Source of the DNA: Celeribacter sp. PS-C1
Lineage (GTDB): Bacteria > Pseudomonadota > Alphaproteobacteria > Rhodobacterales > Rhodobacteraceae
NCBI RefSeq assembly: GCF_019429625.1
Contig: NZ_JAHXRW010000004.1
Coordinates: 62,001 to 126,000 of the forward strand
Length of the DNA: 64,000 nt
Direction of reading: 5' to 3'
Position numbers and translations under genes: made by a program. The notes beneath the pieces were generated by a model, which searched no databases, had not been told where the DNA came from, and was given only the letters and a program-made list of their open reading frames with translations. Positions 1 through 7,882 of this stretch are shown here, piece after piece. How positions within the stretch are numbered: position 1 is the first letter of the stretch; each line of letters starts with the position of its first letter.

Positions 1-639
1 GGGCAACAGCCCCCGCGCTATCTCAGCCGCCTCGATCACAAAGGTCCCGGAACCACACATCGGGTCCAGCACTGGCTCAGAGCCGGTATAGCCACAGGCC
101 CGCAGAAAAGAGGCCGCCATGGTTTCGCGCATCGGCGCCTTGCCCACACCAGCCTTGAAGCCACGTTTGTGCAGCGCCTCGCCGGAGGTGTCGACGGAGA
201 GGATGACCATATCGTCCTCGATCCGCACCTTGAGCACGACCTCGGCCTCGGGCGAGACAGGCGCGCCAAGCTCTTCGGTGATGGCGCGCTCGATGCGCTC
301 TTGCGCCGCCCCTGCGTGGTAGATTTTGTTGCGCTTTCCGGTGACGACCTCGACCCGGAACGGCACGTCGGGTTTGAGCACCTCGCCCCAAGGGAATTTG
401 CGGGCGCGTTTGTCGAGCTGCGCCAGATGCAGCGCTCGGAAATTGCCGATCCGCGCCAGAACCCTCGCCGCACAACGTAGGGTGAGGTTCGCCCGCCAGA
501 CGTCTTCCCAGGTGCCTTCAAAGGTCACGCCACCGCCAACGGCGACTGGTGACGGGAAACCCGCCTCCTCCGCCTCGGCCAACAGAAACGGCTCAAGCCC
601 CGGCTGGGTGCCGAGGAAAATTTCGAATGTGTCTGACAC
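1..639 (-). CDS. THUMP-domain class I SAM-dependent RNA methyltransferase (3' part outside window)
   Basis: Only the first 213 codons are in the window, because the gene runs off the left edge. The translation opens with a THUMP-like RNA-binding region (about residues 1-155) and then shows DPMCGSGTFVIEAAEIARG near residue 195, the SAM-binding signature of the RlmL/Trm14-like family. By family it should methylate a guanine N2 in rRNA or tRNA in the cytoplasm; which RNA cannot be told. The start is GTG at 639, directly after the lipA TAA, with no intervening base. No ATG lies in frame at the expected N-terminus. It is probably translated by coupling to lipA. Confidence 0.85.
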   Translation of the reverse strand, partial: MSDTFEIFLGTQPGLEPFLLAEAEEAGFPSPVAVGGGVTFEGTWEDVWRANLTLRCAARVLARIGNFRALHLAQLDKRARKFPWGEVLKPDVPFRVEVVTGKRNKIYHAGAAQERIERAITEELGAPVSPEAEVVLKVRIEDDMVILSVDTSGEALHKRGFKAGVGKAPMRETMAASFLRACGYTGSEPVLDPMCGSGTFVIEAAEIARGLLP

Positions 640-1590
640 TTAAGCTTGACCGAGTTTGGCGAGACGGTTCGCGCGCAACCGGGCGAAATCATCGCCCGCA
701 TGGTAGGACGACCGCGTCAGGGGCGTCGCGGAGACCATCAGGAAACCTTTGTTGATCGCAGCTTTCTCGTAGCTTTTGAACTCATCTGGAGTAATGAATT
801 CCGCGACGCGGTGGTGTTTCGGCGTCGGCTGCAAATATTGCCCGATGGTCATGAAATCGATGTCCGCGGCGCGCATATCGTCCATGACTTGCAGAACTTC
901 GGGGCGCTTCTCGCCCAATCCTACCATGATGCCGGATTTGGTGAACATAGTCGGGTCGAGCTCTTTCACACGCTGCAACAGACGCAGCGAGTGGAAATAG
1001 CGCGCACCGGGACGCACCTCTTGGTACAGACCCGGCACGGTCTCGAGGTTGTGGTTGAACACGTCCGGCTTGGCCTCGACGACGGTTTCCAACGCGCTTG
1101 GGTCGCATTTCAAAAAGTCCGGCGTCAGGATTTCGATGGTGGTCTCGGGGCTACGCTTACGCACCGCGCGGATGGTCATGGCGAAATGCTCCGCACCGCC
1201 GTCTTCAAGGTCGTCGCGGTCAACAGAGGTGATCACCACGTGTTTGAGGCCCAGTTTCTGAACCGCATCGGCCACGCGGCCCGGCTCGAAGACATCAAGC
1301 TCATCCGGACGCCCGGTGGCGACGTTACAGAAAGTGCAGCCACGGGTGCAAATCTCGCCCATGATCATCATGGTGGCATGCCCCTGTGACCAGCACTCGC
1401 CCGCGTTGGGACAGCCCGCCTCTTCGCACACAGTCACCAATTTATGCTCACGCATGATCTTATGCGTGTCCATGTAGCCCTTAGACGTGGGTGCCTTGAC
1501 CCGGATCCAATCCGGTTTCTTCGGCTGGGCATTGTCGGGACGATGCGCCTTTTCGGGGTGGCGTTGGTCGGGGATCTTGAGATCACGCAT
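640..1590 (-). CDS. lipA: Lipoyl synthase
   Basis: A radical SAM enzyme that inserts two sulfurs into octanoyl-protein to make the lipoyl cofactor of the 2-oxoacid dehydrogenases and the glycine cleavage system. The auxiliary cluster cysteines fall at about residues 55, 60 and 66 ([12 protein letters not shown]), and the radical SAM CxxxCxxC is CTRGCTFC at 81-88. A C-terminal RSSYHAG matches the conserved RSSY motif. I start at ATG 1590 (316 residues, normal length). The reading frame stays open to 1653 but that extension has no ribosome binding site and is not family-like. The downstream RNA methyltransferase abuts it. An Irr-like box lies about 130 bp upstream, shared with the divergent peroxiredoxin gene. 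Confidence 0.97.
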   Translation of the reverse strand: MRDLKIPDQRHPEKAHRPDNAQPKKPDWIRVKAPTSKGYMDTHKIMREHKLVTVCEEAGCPNAGECWSQGHATMMIMGEICTRGCTFCNVATGRPDELDVFEPGRVADAVQKLGLKHVVITSVDRDDLEDGGAEHFAMTIRAVRKRSPETTIEILTPDFLKCDPSALETVVEAKPDVFNHNLETVPGLYQEVRPGARYFHSLRLLQRVKELDPTMFTKSGIMVGLGEKRPEVLQVMDDMRAADIDFMTIGQYLQPTPKHHRVAEFITPDEFKSYEKAAINKGFLMVSATPLTRSSYHAGDDFARLRANRLAKLGQA

Positions 1591-1719
1591 GGCAGGATGC
1601 TTTTCCGTTTGGGCTTTTCCGTATGGATCACGATATAGGCAACCTGCCCGCAAATGTCTCGCGAAATCCGCAGATTTCCGGGGCGGGACCGGTTTCGCTG
1701 CAAGTGCATTGATACGCGC

Positions 1720-1736
1720 TTTAGAATCGCTCTAAA
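1720..1736. promoter_or_regulatory. Irr-like iron control element
   Basis: TTTAGAATCGCTCTAAA lies in the lipA-peroxiredoxin intergenic region. It matches the rhizobial/Rhodobacterales ICE (Irr box) consensus TTTAGAA-N3-TTCTAAA at 13 of 14 defined positions. It sits about 63 bp before the peroxiredoxin start and about 130 bp before lipA. The match is seen in the sequence; Irr binding is inferred. Confidence 0.55.
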
Positions 1737-1798
1737 AGGTCTGCGACAGAATGAAGCGTCCCCTCTCCCGATGGGCGCGCGATCCAAGGAGCAAGATG

Positions 1799-2347
1799 AT
1801 GAAAGCCGGTTACAAACTCCCCGAAGTGACCTTCCACACCCGCGTGCGCGACGAGAGCATCGGCGGTCCGAACCCGTTTAAATGGGAAGACAAAACCACC
1901 TCCGATTACTTCGCAGGCAAGCGCGTTGTGCTGTTCTCCCTGCCGGGCGCCTTCACCCCCACCTGCTCCACCTACCAACTTCCGGGCTTTGAAAAAGGCT
2001 TCGAAGACTTCAAAGCCGAAGGCATCGACGCGATCTACTGCATGTCCGTGAACGACAGCTTTGTCATGAACAAATGGGCGCAATCTCAAGAACTTGAGAA
2101 CGTTGGCGTGATCCCGGACGGCTCCGGCGAATTCACCCGTCGCGTTGGCATGCTGGTGCGCAAAGACAACCTCGGCTTTGGTCTGCGCTCCTGGCGCTAC
2201 GCCGCCGTCGTCAACAACGGTGTGGTCGAAGCCTGGTTCGAAGAGCCGGGTCTCTCCGACAACCACGGCGAAGACCCCTACGGCGTCTCCTCCCCGGAAA
2301 ACGTGCTGAAGTGGCTCAAAGGCGAAGAAGCCGAAGCCGTCGCGTAA
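1799..2347 (+). CDS. Peroxiredoxin, Prx5 type
   Basis: A thiol peroxidase that reduces hydrogen peroxide and organic peroxides, probably with a glutathione or glutaredoxin-like donor. The peroxidatic cysteine is in PGAFTPTCS (about Cys56) and a further cysteine lies near residue 82. At 182 residues it has the size of a stand-alone Prx5 domain without a fused glutaredoxin. AAGGAG at 1786-1791 supports ATG 1799, or the adjacent ATG 1796. The frame is open back to 1751 without support. The gene is monocistronic with a terminator behind it. OxyR is encoded 0.7 kb downstream on the other strand, and an Irr-like box lies in its promoter region. Confidence 0.93.
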   Translation: MKAGYKLPEVTFHTRVRDESIGGPNPFKWEDKTTSDYFAGKRVVLFSLPGAFTPTCSTYQLPGFEKGFEDFKAEGIDAIYCMSVNDSFVMNKWAQSQELENVGVIPDGSGEFTRRVGMLVRKDNLGFGLRSWRYAAVVNNGVVEAWFEEPGLSDNHGEDPYGVSSPENVLKWLKGEEAEAVA

Positions 2348-2371
2348 GACGCCCGCCTCTATCGATTAAGA

Positions 2372-2403
2372 AAGGCCCGTGAGGAACACTCGCGGGCCTT
2401 TTT
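2372..2403 (+). terminator. Rho-independent terminator of the peroxiredoxin gene
   Basis: AAGGCCCGTGAG (2372-2383), a 5-base loop and CTCGCGGGCCTT (2389-2400) form a 12-bp stem with one wobble pair, followed by a short T run. Confidence 0.85.
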
Positions 2404-2467
2404 GCATCTGCGGCATTTTGAAACTTGGGAATACCGTCGCATACCGGGAATACCACCAGCGCATGGC

Positions 2468-3085
2468 TTACCGCAGCATCAGCGCGATCACGACAAGTGC
2501 GGCAATCGTGCCCAAGGCCACCACGCGGTCCACCCCGGAACTCGGTGGCGTAAAGCCCTCCGCGATCCGCTTTTGCACGCCGTCCGGCGCCTGTCCGGTG
2601 GCAAGCTGCACGATCTGTTCGGGCGAGGCCAGCTGACCCTTCGTATCGCGGTAATGCGTCAAATCGATCCGCAGTGACGCCCCGCGCCCCGCCGCCTTCG
2701 CTGTCAGAAACACCTGTCGACGACTGCGCGTGCGCCGCGCGGTGAGCGCCAAAGCCTGATACTGCCCGAGATCATAGCGCCGCGTGCCGAACAGGCGCAC
2801 TTCGGTGATCCGTCCCCGGCGCACCTGCAAGGTCGGACGCCCGCGCAAAGCCGAGAGGATGCGATAGAGACCGATCAGCATCACAGGGAGGGAAAATGCG
2901 GGCATCAGCCACCAGGCAAAGGTACCCGGCAACGGCATCCAGACCGCCAAGACCAGCATCGGCAGCGCCATGATCATCAGCAGTCCCAAAGCCACCCAGA
3001 TCATCACAGGCCAGCGCCACCTGTAGAACAAGAGCCGTTCGTCCCGCTCAGTGTTCTGAGGCGCGTCCTGCATCTTTTGCGCCAT
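2468..3085 (-). CDS. Hypothetical inner-membrane protein
   Basis: A 205-residue protein I do not recognise. The N-terminus is charged, two strong hydrophobic segments lie at about residues 27-50 and 58-78, and a last hydrophobic helix closes the C-terminus (about 188-204). The middle is basic and soluble (many Arg, including a RRTRSRR stretch). This looks like a two- or three-pass membrane protein with a cytoplasmic domain of about 100 residues, loosely like small PH-domain-type membrane proteins. It starts 3 bp after oxyR, so the two are co-transcribed. A role linked to oxidative stress is only contextual. Confidence 0.75.
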   Translation of the reverse strand: MAQKMQDAPQNTERDERLLFYRWRWPVMIWVALGLLMIMALPMLVLAVWMPLPGTFAWWLMPAFSLPVMLIGLYRILSALRGRPTLQVRRGRITEVRLFGTRRYDLGQYQALALTARRTRSRRQVFLTAKAAGRGASLRIDLTHYRDTKGQLASPEQIVQLATGQAPDGVQKRIAEGFTPPSSGVDRVVALGTIAALVVIALMLR

Positions 3086-3088
3086 CCT

Positions 3089-4012
3089 CTAGCCCCGTCC
3101 CCGCGCGTCAATCATCAACTCTTCGCCTGCCTCGGTCAAAAGCGCGGCCAATTCCGTGAACCAGCTTTTCACCTCTGTCGATTGCCTCCGCACCAAAGCA
3201 ACGGTGCGTTCCGGTTGAGGGTCGGGAAAGCGCAGCACGGCCATATCGGGGCTCGCCGCCATCTCAGAACAGAGTGCGATCTCCGGCAGGAACGTCAGCC
3301 CGAACCCCTGCGCCACCAACCCGCAAAGCGTGGCCAGAGACGATGCGCCAAGGTCCACCGTCTGCCGTGTGCGTTTCAGACCGCAAACATCGAGCGCCTG
3401 ATCAGCCAGACAATGGCCTTCGTCGAGGAGCAAAAGCGTATCTGGCGACAGTTCGGTCGGGCGTGGCGCACTTTGCGCGGTGAGCGCATCGATCCGAGAT
3501 TGCGATCCCGCCAAGAGGAAATGATCGGTGAACAGGGGCTGCGCCATCAGCCCCTCGACGTCATAGGGCAGCGCGATCACGGCTGCATCAAGCTGTCCTT
3601 TCTGCACAGCTGACAAAAGTTCCGCCGTCTGCGCCTCCCGCACCCGCATATCGAGATCAAGCGCCGCCGCCTTGATCCGCGTCAGCGCGCGCGGCAAGAG
3701 ATAGGGTGCGATGGTCGGGATCACGCCGAGGGTCAGCCGCCCGGTGAGGCCTTTGGACAGTCGAATTTCGGCTTCAAGGTTGCGGGTCATCGCGAGAATC
3801 TCGTGACAGCGCTCAAGAACCACCTGCCCGGCGCGCGTCAGACGAATGTCGCGCGGCAAGCGCTCGACAAGCTGCGCCCCGAGAGAGGCCTCCATCTCCT
3901 TGATTTGCTGAGACAACGCGGGCTGCGTGACATGCACGGCCTCGGCCGCGGCCGAAAAGCTGCGTTGCTCGGCCAAGGCTACAAAATAGGTCATTTGTCG
4001 GAGTGTGAGCAT
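3089..4012 (-). CDS. oxyR: OxyR, LysR-type hydrogen peroxide sensor
   Basis: A 307-residue LysR family regulator with an N-terminal winged helix (about residues 1-60, QPALSQQIKEME recognition region) and a substrate-type effector domain. It is assigned to OxyR by the redox cysteine pair: DEGHCLADQALDVC places Cys201 and Cys210 with the same eight-residue spacing as E. coli Cys199/Cys208. Oxidation to a disulfide would activate it. It is followed at 3 bp by a membrane protein gene. Its leader contains a large nested palindrome that ends within the probable ribosome binding site, consistent with autoregulation. Confidence 0.93.
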   Translation of the reverse strand: MLTLRQMTYFVALAEQRSFSAAAEAVHVTQPALSQQIKEMEASLGAQLVERLPRDIRLTRAGQVVLERCHEILAMTRNLEAEIRLSKGLTGRLTLGVIPTIAPYLLPRALTRIKAAALDLDMRVREAQTAELLSAVQKGQLDAAVIALPYDVEGLMAQPLFTDHFLLAGSQSRIDALTAQSAPRPTELSPDTLLLLDEGHCLADQALDVCGLKRTRQTVDLGASSLATLCGLVAQGFGLTFLPEIALCSEMAASPDMAVLRFPDPQPERTVALVRRQSTEVKSWFTELAALLTEAGEELMIDARGRG

Positions 4013-4018
4013 CAGGTG

Positions 4019-4056
4019 GGCCTCATGTTGATTAGATTATCTAATCGCATGAGGCC
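4019..4056. promoter_or_regulatory. Nested palindrome over the oxyR leader
   Basis: Outer arms GGCCTCATG (4019-4027) and CATGAGGCC (4048-4056) enclose an inner dyad GATTAGAT-T-ATCTAATC (4030-4046). The whole element is 7 bp from the oxyR ATG, and the arm nearest the start carries the GAGG of the ribosome binding site. It is a candidate OxyR operator or an RNA hairpin controlling translation. Confidence 0.6.
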
Positions 4057-4113
4057 AAACTGACAACTTCACACAATGACGCGGATGATCTTAGCTCGGC
4101 CAGCGCTCGCAGG

Positions 4114-4246
4114 TGTTTGAGGGAGTTCGCGCCATGAAAAGGTCCACCGGACCTTTTCATGCTACAAAGGACTGGCGCTCCTCCAGGGCTCCACCCGTGA
4201 AACCCTCAAACGCTCCACTGGAGCTTTTGCCGGGGCACAGCCCCGG
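4114..4246. repeat. Intergenic block of nested inverted repeats
   Basis: GTTTGAGGG (4114-4122) pairs with CCCTCAAAC (4203-4211). Inside lies a perfect 12-bp hairpin, ATGAAAAGGTCC (4134-4145) with GGACCTTTTCAT (4149-4160). Two smaller hairpins follow: GCTCC/GGAGC at 4212-4224 and CCGGGGC/GCCCCGG at 4230-4246. The block separates the 3' end of the DUF6456 gene from the oxyR promoter, so part of it may act as a terminator. No gene is seen here. Confidence 0.55.
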
Positions 4247-4254
4247 ACCGGATT

Positions 4255-5364
4255 TCACCCAATCAGATTGCTATACCCCGCCTCATCATAATGCTTCTTC
4301 AACCGCTGCAAAGCAATCCGCAACACGATCTTGCCAGAGCGAGCCGACCAACCCATGCGTTGCTCCGCCTGCTCCATGCCCTCGAGATAGCAACAGCAGC
4401 GCAGCGCCACATCGCCCAGCCCCGCCCCGAGGTCCAGAAGCGCCGCTCCGACACGAGCGCGCGCTGCATCGGGACCGAAGCCGTTGATGTTGCCCGCAAC
4501 CTCCTTCGGCGCGCCGGAGGTCAGGTAAAGGTCCCAATTCTGGTCCCTGCCCGCGCCCATCTGGGCCAGTTCGAAATCCTCGCGCAGACGCTCTGCCGCG
4601 CCCACAAGTTCGGGTGACAGGAAAGCCTCGCCTTCCTTGTCGCGACGACGGGCCAGCACCATAACCGGGCTTTCCGCCGTATTGTAGCGGACGCGCTTGT
4701 TGCGGCTTTCGCCCGCATCTAATGAAAATTCAGCGCGGACATCATAGTCCGGGTCCATCTCGCCAAACCGCGCGGGCGTCTCGGAAAAGCCTGCGCGCGC
4801 GGATTCGTCCTCTGCCAGAAATCGGCGCAGCGCAGCGCGGCCTGCCGAGGTGATCGTATAGCGCGTGATCTTGCCCTTGGCATTGGCGGCGATCCAATCC
4901 TTGAGCGCCATCGCCTGTGCGATCGGGCGATCGAGCACGGCGGTGCGCGTGGTGCGCCCGTCCGGCAGATCGCGCACCACGACCGCCTTTTCCATATCCC
5001 TCGCTACCGCCAGACAGGCCCCCGGTTCGGACAGGCGGCGCAAGATGCGGCGCGCTTCGCGATGGATCGTCGCGTCATCCGGAGGGGTGGCCCCCATGGG
5101 GGCGTCGAACGGGGTATTGTCGGTCATCGTGTCCTTGTCCTTGGCTTGGGGCTTCGTGGGGTAAGGCTGGGGATCGGTATTTTGGGGAGTGAGACGACTG
5201 AGCGAGACCAATGCTTCGTCGATCAACGGATCGTCGCGTTTTTGTTCAAGCTTGCGGACCTGTCGCATGACCGTAGAGGGCGCACAGCCCCCCTTTCGCG
5301 CCAGTTCCCGGATTGTGTCTCCGCTTTCGGTATGTGCGAGATAGCGCTCGGCCTCTTGCGGCAC
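4255..5364 (-). CDS. DUF6456 domain protein with N-terminal helix-turn-helix; 5' end probably frameshifted
   Basis: A 369-residue protein with an N-terminal HTH-like segment (about residues 15-42, IRELARKGGCAPSTVMRQVR), a charged linker and a C-terminal domain of about 200 residues that I associate with DUF6456, a Rhodobacteraceae family of uncertain, possibly regulatory, function. In this frame the only start is GTG 5364, yet codons before it (RLPKWVPQEAERY) look family-like and run up into a run of eight G. A well-placed ATG at 5407 with AGGGAAG in front reads into this frame only if one G is removed. The gene is therefore either frameshifted, slipping, or starting late. Nothing else is co-transcribed. 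Confidence 0.8.
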   Translation of the reverse strand: MPQEAERYLAHTESGDTIRELARKGGCAPSTVMRQVRKLEQKRDDPLIDEALVSLSRLTPQNTDPQPYPTKPQAKDKDTMTDNTPFDAPMGATPPDDATIHREARRILRRLSEPGACLAVARDMEKAVVVRDLPDGRTTRTAVLDRPIAQAMALKDWIAANAKGKITRYTITSAGRAALRRFLAEDESARAGFSETPARFGEMDPDYDVRAEFSLDAGESRNKRVRYNTAESPVMVLARRRDKEGEAFLSPELVGAAERLREDFELAQMGAGRDQNWDLYLTSGAPKEVAGNINGFGPDAARARVGAALLDLGAGLGDVALRCCCYLEGMEQAEQRMGWSARSGKIVLRIALQRLKKHYDEAGYSNLIG

Positions 5365-5407
5365 CCATTTCGGCAGACGCCCCCCCCTGGGCGCTCCCTT
5401 GGTTCAT

Positions 5408-5807
5408 TGTCGGCTTCCCTGATTCCAGCATCTTTCCCCCGGCAGTTCTGTTCATTGTTTCCATTATTGATACGGTTATGACTTGAGGCAGAGATTTCGG
5501 CGGAGCAGCAATTACCCACCAGTTTTCCAAGAAAATCCCCAAATTTATCCCGAATCTTGCCACAACCATGAGTTGTATTTGTTACCCAAAAGTTAATTGC
5601 GGCCTCGTTTGTCCAGTATTGTTTCCTAATTCTAAACACTTGAGATCAGGACCGTTCGCATTTCGGAAACAATCCGCAACACACGCTCAGGTTGTGTAAT
5701 TGTGTCATCAATGTGGCGTCATTGTGACAACACACCTCGACACGCCAAAGCTTTTATCCACAGAGACGAAACAAAGTGCGGCAAGACCACAACAGGAGAT
5801 CAAATTC
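5408..5807. other. Intergenic region between the DUF6456 and DUF6477 genes, with an imperfect dyad
   Basis: 400 bp between divergent genes, visibly more AT-rich than its surroundings. The only clear structure is a dyad at 5703-5729: TGTCA-T-CAATG against CATTGTGACA, 10-bp arms with one bulged T, about 80 bp before the DUF6477 start. Short reading frames here lack coding character. Confidence 0.5.
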
Positions 5808-6101
5808 ATGAACGACGTCACGACCCTGCTCAACGCCCTGCGCCGCCCCCGTCTTTTGATCCGGGCCGCGCGCTTTGGCTTGAACGACTACAACCGCAAT
5901 CGTGACCTCAAGCGCGTGATGCGCACCAGCACTGCCCCCTCGCCCGCCCGCGCCCTCTCCACGTTGATTGAGGAAGAGGCCAAGATCGAGGAGATCCGCC
6001 GCTCCGGGGACGCAACCTACAGCGTGAAACGCCACGTAGAGCTTTTGATCGCCCTGATGGGCGAGGCGCGCCTGCTCCCGAGCGAACAACACGCAGCCTG
6101 A
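5808..6101 (+). CDS. DUF6477 family small protein
   Basis: A 97-residue soluble protein. The N-terminal motif LNALRRPRLLIRAARFGLNDYNR and the C-terminal helix with SVKRHVELLIALMGEAR match the pattern I know for DUF6477, a small Rhodobacteraceae family without an assigned role. I start at ATG 5808 because AGGAG lies at 5794-5798. The longer open frame from 5700 is unsupported. A good terminator follows, so the gene is monocistronic. Family assignment is from memory of the pattern; the reading frame itself is well supported. Confidence 0.8.
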   Translation: MNDVTTLLNALRRPRLLIRAARFGLNDYNRNRDLKRVMRTSTAPSPARALSTLIEEEAKIEEIRRSGDATYSVKRHVELLIALMGEARLLPSEQHAA

Positions 6102-6118
6102 TCCCGACAACGCGCCTC

Positions 6119-6163
6119 AAAGCCCCCGACGCCCCTTTAAGAAGGCAGGCACGGGGGCTTTTT
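6119..6163 (+). terminator. Terminator after the DUF6477 gene
   Basis: AAAGCCCCCG (6119-6128) pairs with CGGGGGCTTT (6152-6161), followed by T residues. The loop is long (23 nt). Confidence 0.7.
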
Positions 6164-6253
6164 CGTGCCTTTTTGCGCGCCAAACCCCGCAACAGCGAAA
6201 GCGAGGCGGGAATCCATCTTGCCTCAAGGCGCGCGCGCGCATAAAGGCAAGTC

Positions 6254-7825
6254 ATGACCCAGACATCCCATGACCGCCTCCTCATCATCGACTTCGGCTC
6301 TCAGGTGACGCAGCTCATCGCGCGGCGTCTGCGCGAGTTGAATGTCTATTGCGAAATCCACCCCTATCAGAACGTCACCGACGCAAGCCTGAAAGAGTTC
6401 GATCCGAAAGCGATCATCTTTTCCGGCGGCCCGGATTCGGTGATGCGCGAGGGCTCGCCCCGTCCGCCGAAAGCGGCCTATGAGATGGGCGTGCCGATTC
6501 TGGGCATCTGCTACGGCCAGCAGGTGATGATGCACGATCTGGGCGGTCGTGTTGAGGCGGGCGAACATGCCACCGCCGAGTTCGGCCGCGCCTATGTGAC
6601 GCCAACCGACAAGCACACTGATTTCTTCAACGGCTGGTTTATGGATGCCTCTGGCCGCGAACAAGTCTGGATGTCCCACGGCGACCACGTCGCCGAGATC
6701 GCGCCGGGTTTTGACGTCTACGGCACCTCTCCGGGTGCACCGTTCGCCATGACCGCCGACATTGATCGTCGCTTCTACGCCGTGCAGTTCCACCCCGAAG
6801 TGCACCACACGCCGAACGGCGCGACGCTTTATGAGAACTTCGTGAAAATCGCCGGGTTCAAGGGCGATTGGACGATGGGCGCCTACCGCGAAGAGATGAT
6901 CGCGAAGATTCGCGAACAGGTCGGCGACAAGAAAGTCATCTGCGGCCTCTCGGGCGGCGTTGACAGTTCGGTCACCGCGATCCTGCTGCACGAAGCCATC
7001 GGCGATCAGTTGACCTGTGTCTTCGTGGACCATGGCCTGCTGCGGCTCAACGAGGCGGAGCAAGTCGTCACAATGTTCCGTGACAACTATAACCTGAACC
7101 TCATCGCAGCTGATGAATCGGATCTGTTCCTTGATGCGCTCGAAGGAGTCTCCGACCCGGAGACCAAGCGCAAAACCATCGGCAAGCTCTTCATCGACGT
7201 GTTCCAGAAATACGCCAATGAGATCGAAGGCGCAGAATTCCTCGCCCAAGGCACGCTGTATCCGGACGTGATCGAGTCGGTCTCCTTCTCCGGCGGTCCG
7301 TCGGTGACGATCAAATCGCACCACAACGTCGGTGGTCTGCCTGAAAAAATGGGCCTGAAGCTGGTGGAGCCGCTGCGTGAGTTGTTCAAGGACGAGGTGC
7401 GTGCGCTGGGCCATGAGTTGGGCTTGCCCGCGTCGTTCATCGGTCGTCACCCCTTCCCCGGGCCGGGTCTCGCGATCCGCTGCCCCGGCGAGATCACCCG
7501 CGACAAGCTGGAAATTCTGCGCAAGGCCGACGCCGTCTACATCGACCAGATCCGCAAACACGGGCTCTACGACGAGATTTGGCAAGCCTTCGCGGCCATT
7601 CTGCCGATGCGGACTGTGGGTGTGATGGGCGACGGGCGCACTTATGACTATGCGCTCGCCCTTCGTGCCGTGACCTCGGTCGACGGCATGACCGCGGACT
7701 ATTACCCGTTCAGCCACGAGTTCCTCGGTGAAACCTCCACCCGGATCATCAATGAGGTCAAAGGCGTGAACCGCGTGTTCTACGATTGCACCTCGAAGCC
7801 GCCGGGCACGATCGAGCTGGAATAA
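6254..7825 (+). CDS. guaA: GMP synthase (glutamine-hydrolysing)
   Basis: Converts XMP, glutamine and ATP to GMP, the last step of guanine nucleotide synthesis. It is 523 residues, with an N-terminal glutamine amidotransferase domain (nucleophile Cys86 in [15 protein letters not shown] with the catalytic His further on) followed by the ATP pyrophosphatase domain with the PP-loop GLSGGVDSS near residue 232, and a C-terminal dimerisation domain ending PPGTIELE. Its pathway partner guaB is elsewhere in this window (43.5-45.0 kb). A long open frame on the opposite strand is a codon-bias shadow. Confidence 0.98.
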   Translation: MTQTSHDRLLIIDFGSQVTQLIARRLRELNVYCEIHPYQNVTDASLKEFDPKAIIFSGGPDSVMREGSPRPPKAAYEMGVPILGICYGQQVMMHDLGGRVEAGEHATAEFGRAYVTPTDKHTDFFNGWFMDASGREQVWMSHGDHVAEIAPGFDVYGTSPGAPFAMTADIDRRFYAVQFHPEVHHTPNGATLYENFVKIAGFKGDWTMGAYREEMIAKIREQVGDKKVICGLSGGVDSSVTAILLHEAIGDQLTCVFVDHGLLRLNEAEQVVTMFRDNYNLNLIAADESDLFLDALEGVSDPETKRKTIGKLFIDVFQKYANEIEGAEFLAQGTLYPDVIESVSFSGGPSVTIKSHHNVGGLPEKMGLKLVEPLRELFKDEVRALGHELGLPASFIGRHPFPGPGLAIRCPGEITRDKLEILRKADAVYIDQIRKHGLYDEIWQAFAAILPMRTVGVMGDGRTYDYALALRAVTSVDGMTADYYPFSHEFLGETSTRIINEVKGVNRVFYDCTSKPPGTIELE

Positions 7826-7837
7826 GTCCAAGTTTCA

Positions 7838-7870
7838 ACATGCCCCGTTTCGGGGCATGTTCCTGTTTTA
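7838..7870 (+). terminator. Terminator after guaA
   Basis: ACATGCCCCG (7838-7847), TTT loop, CGGGGCATGT (7851-7860), a perfect 10-bp stem followed by a mixed T-rich stretch. Confidence 0.75.
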
Positions 7871-7882
7871 AAGCCTACATTG

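Noticed and set aside
6224-7831. A 535-codon open frame on the minus strand
   Set aside because: It lies exactly antisense to guaA. The translation is His/Asp/Val-rich with no family-like motif, as expected from GC-rich codon bias.
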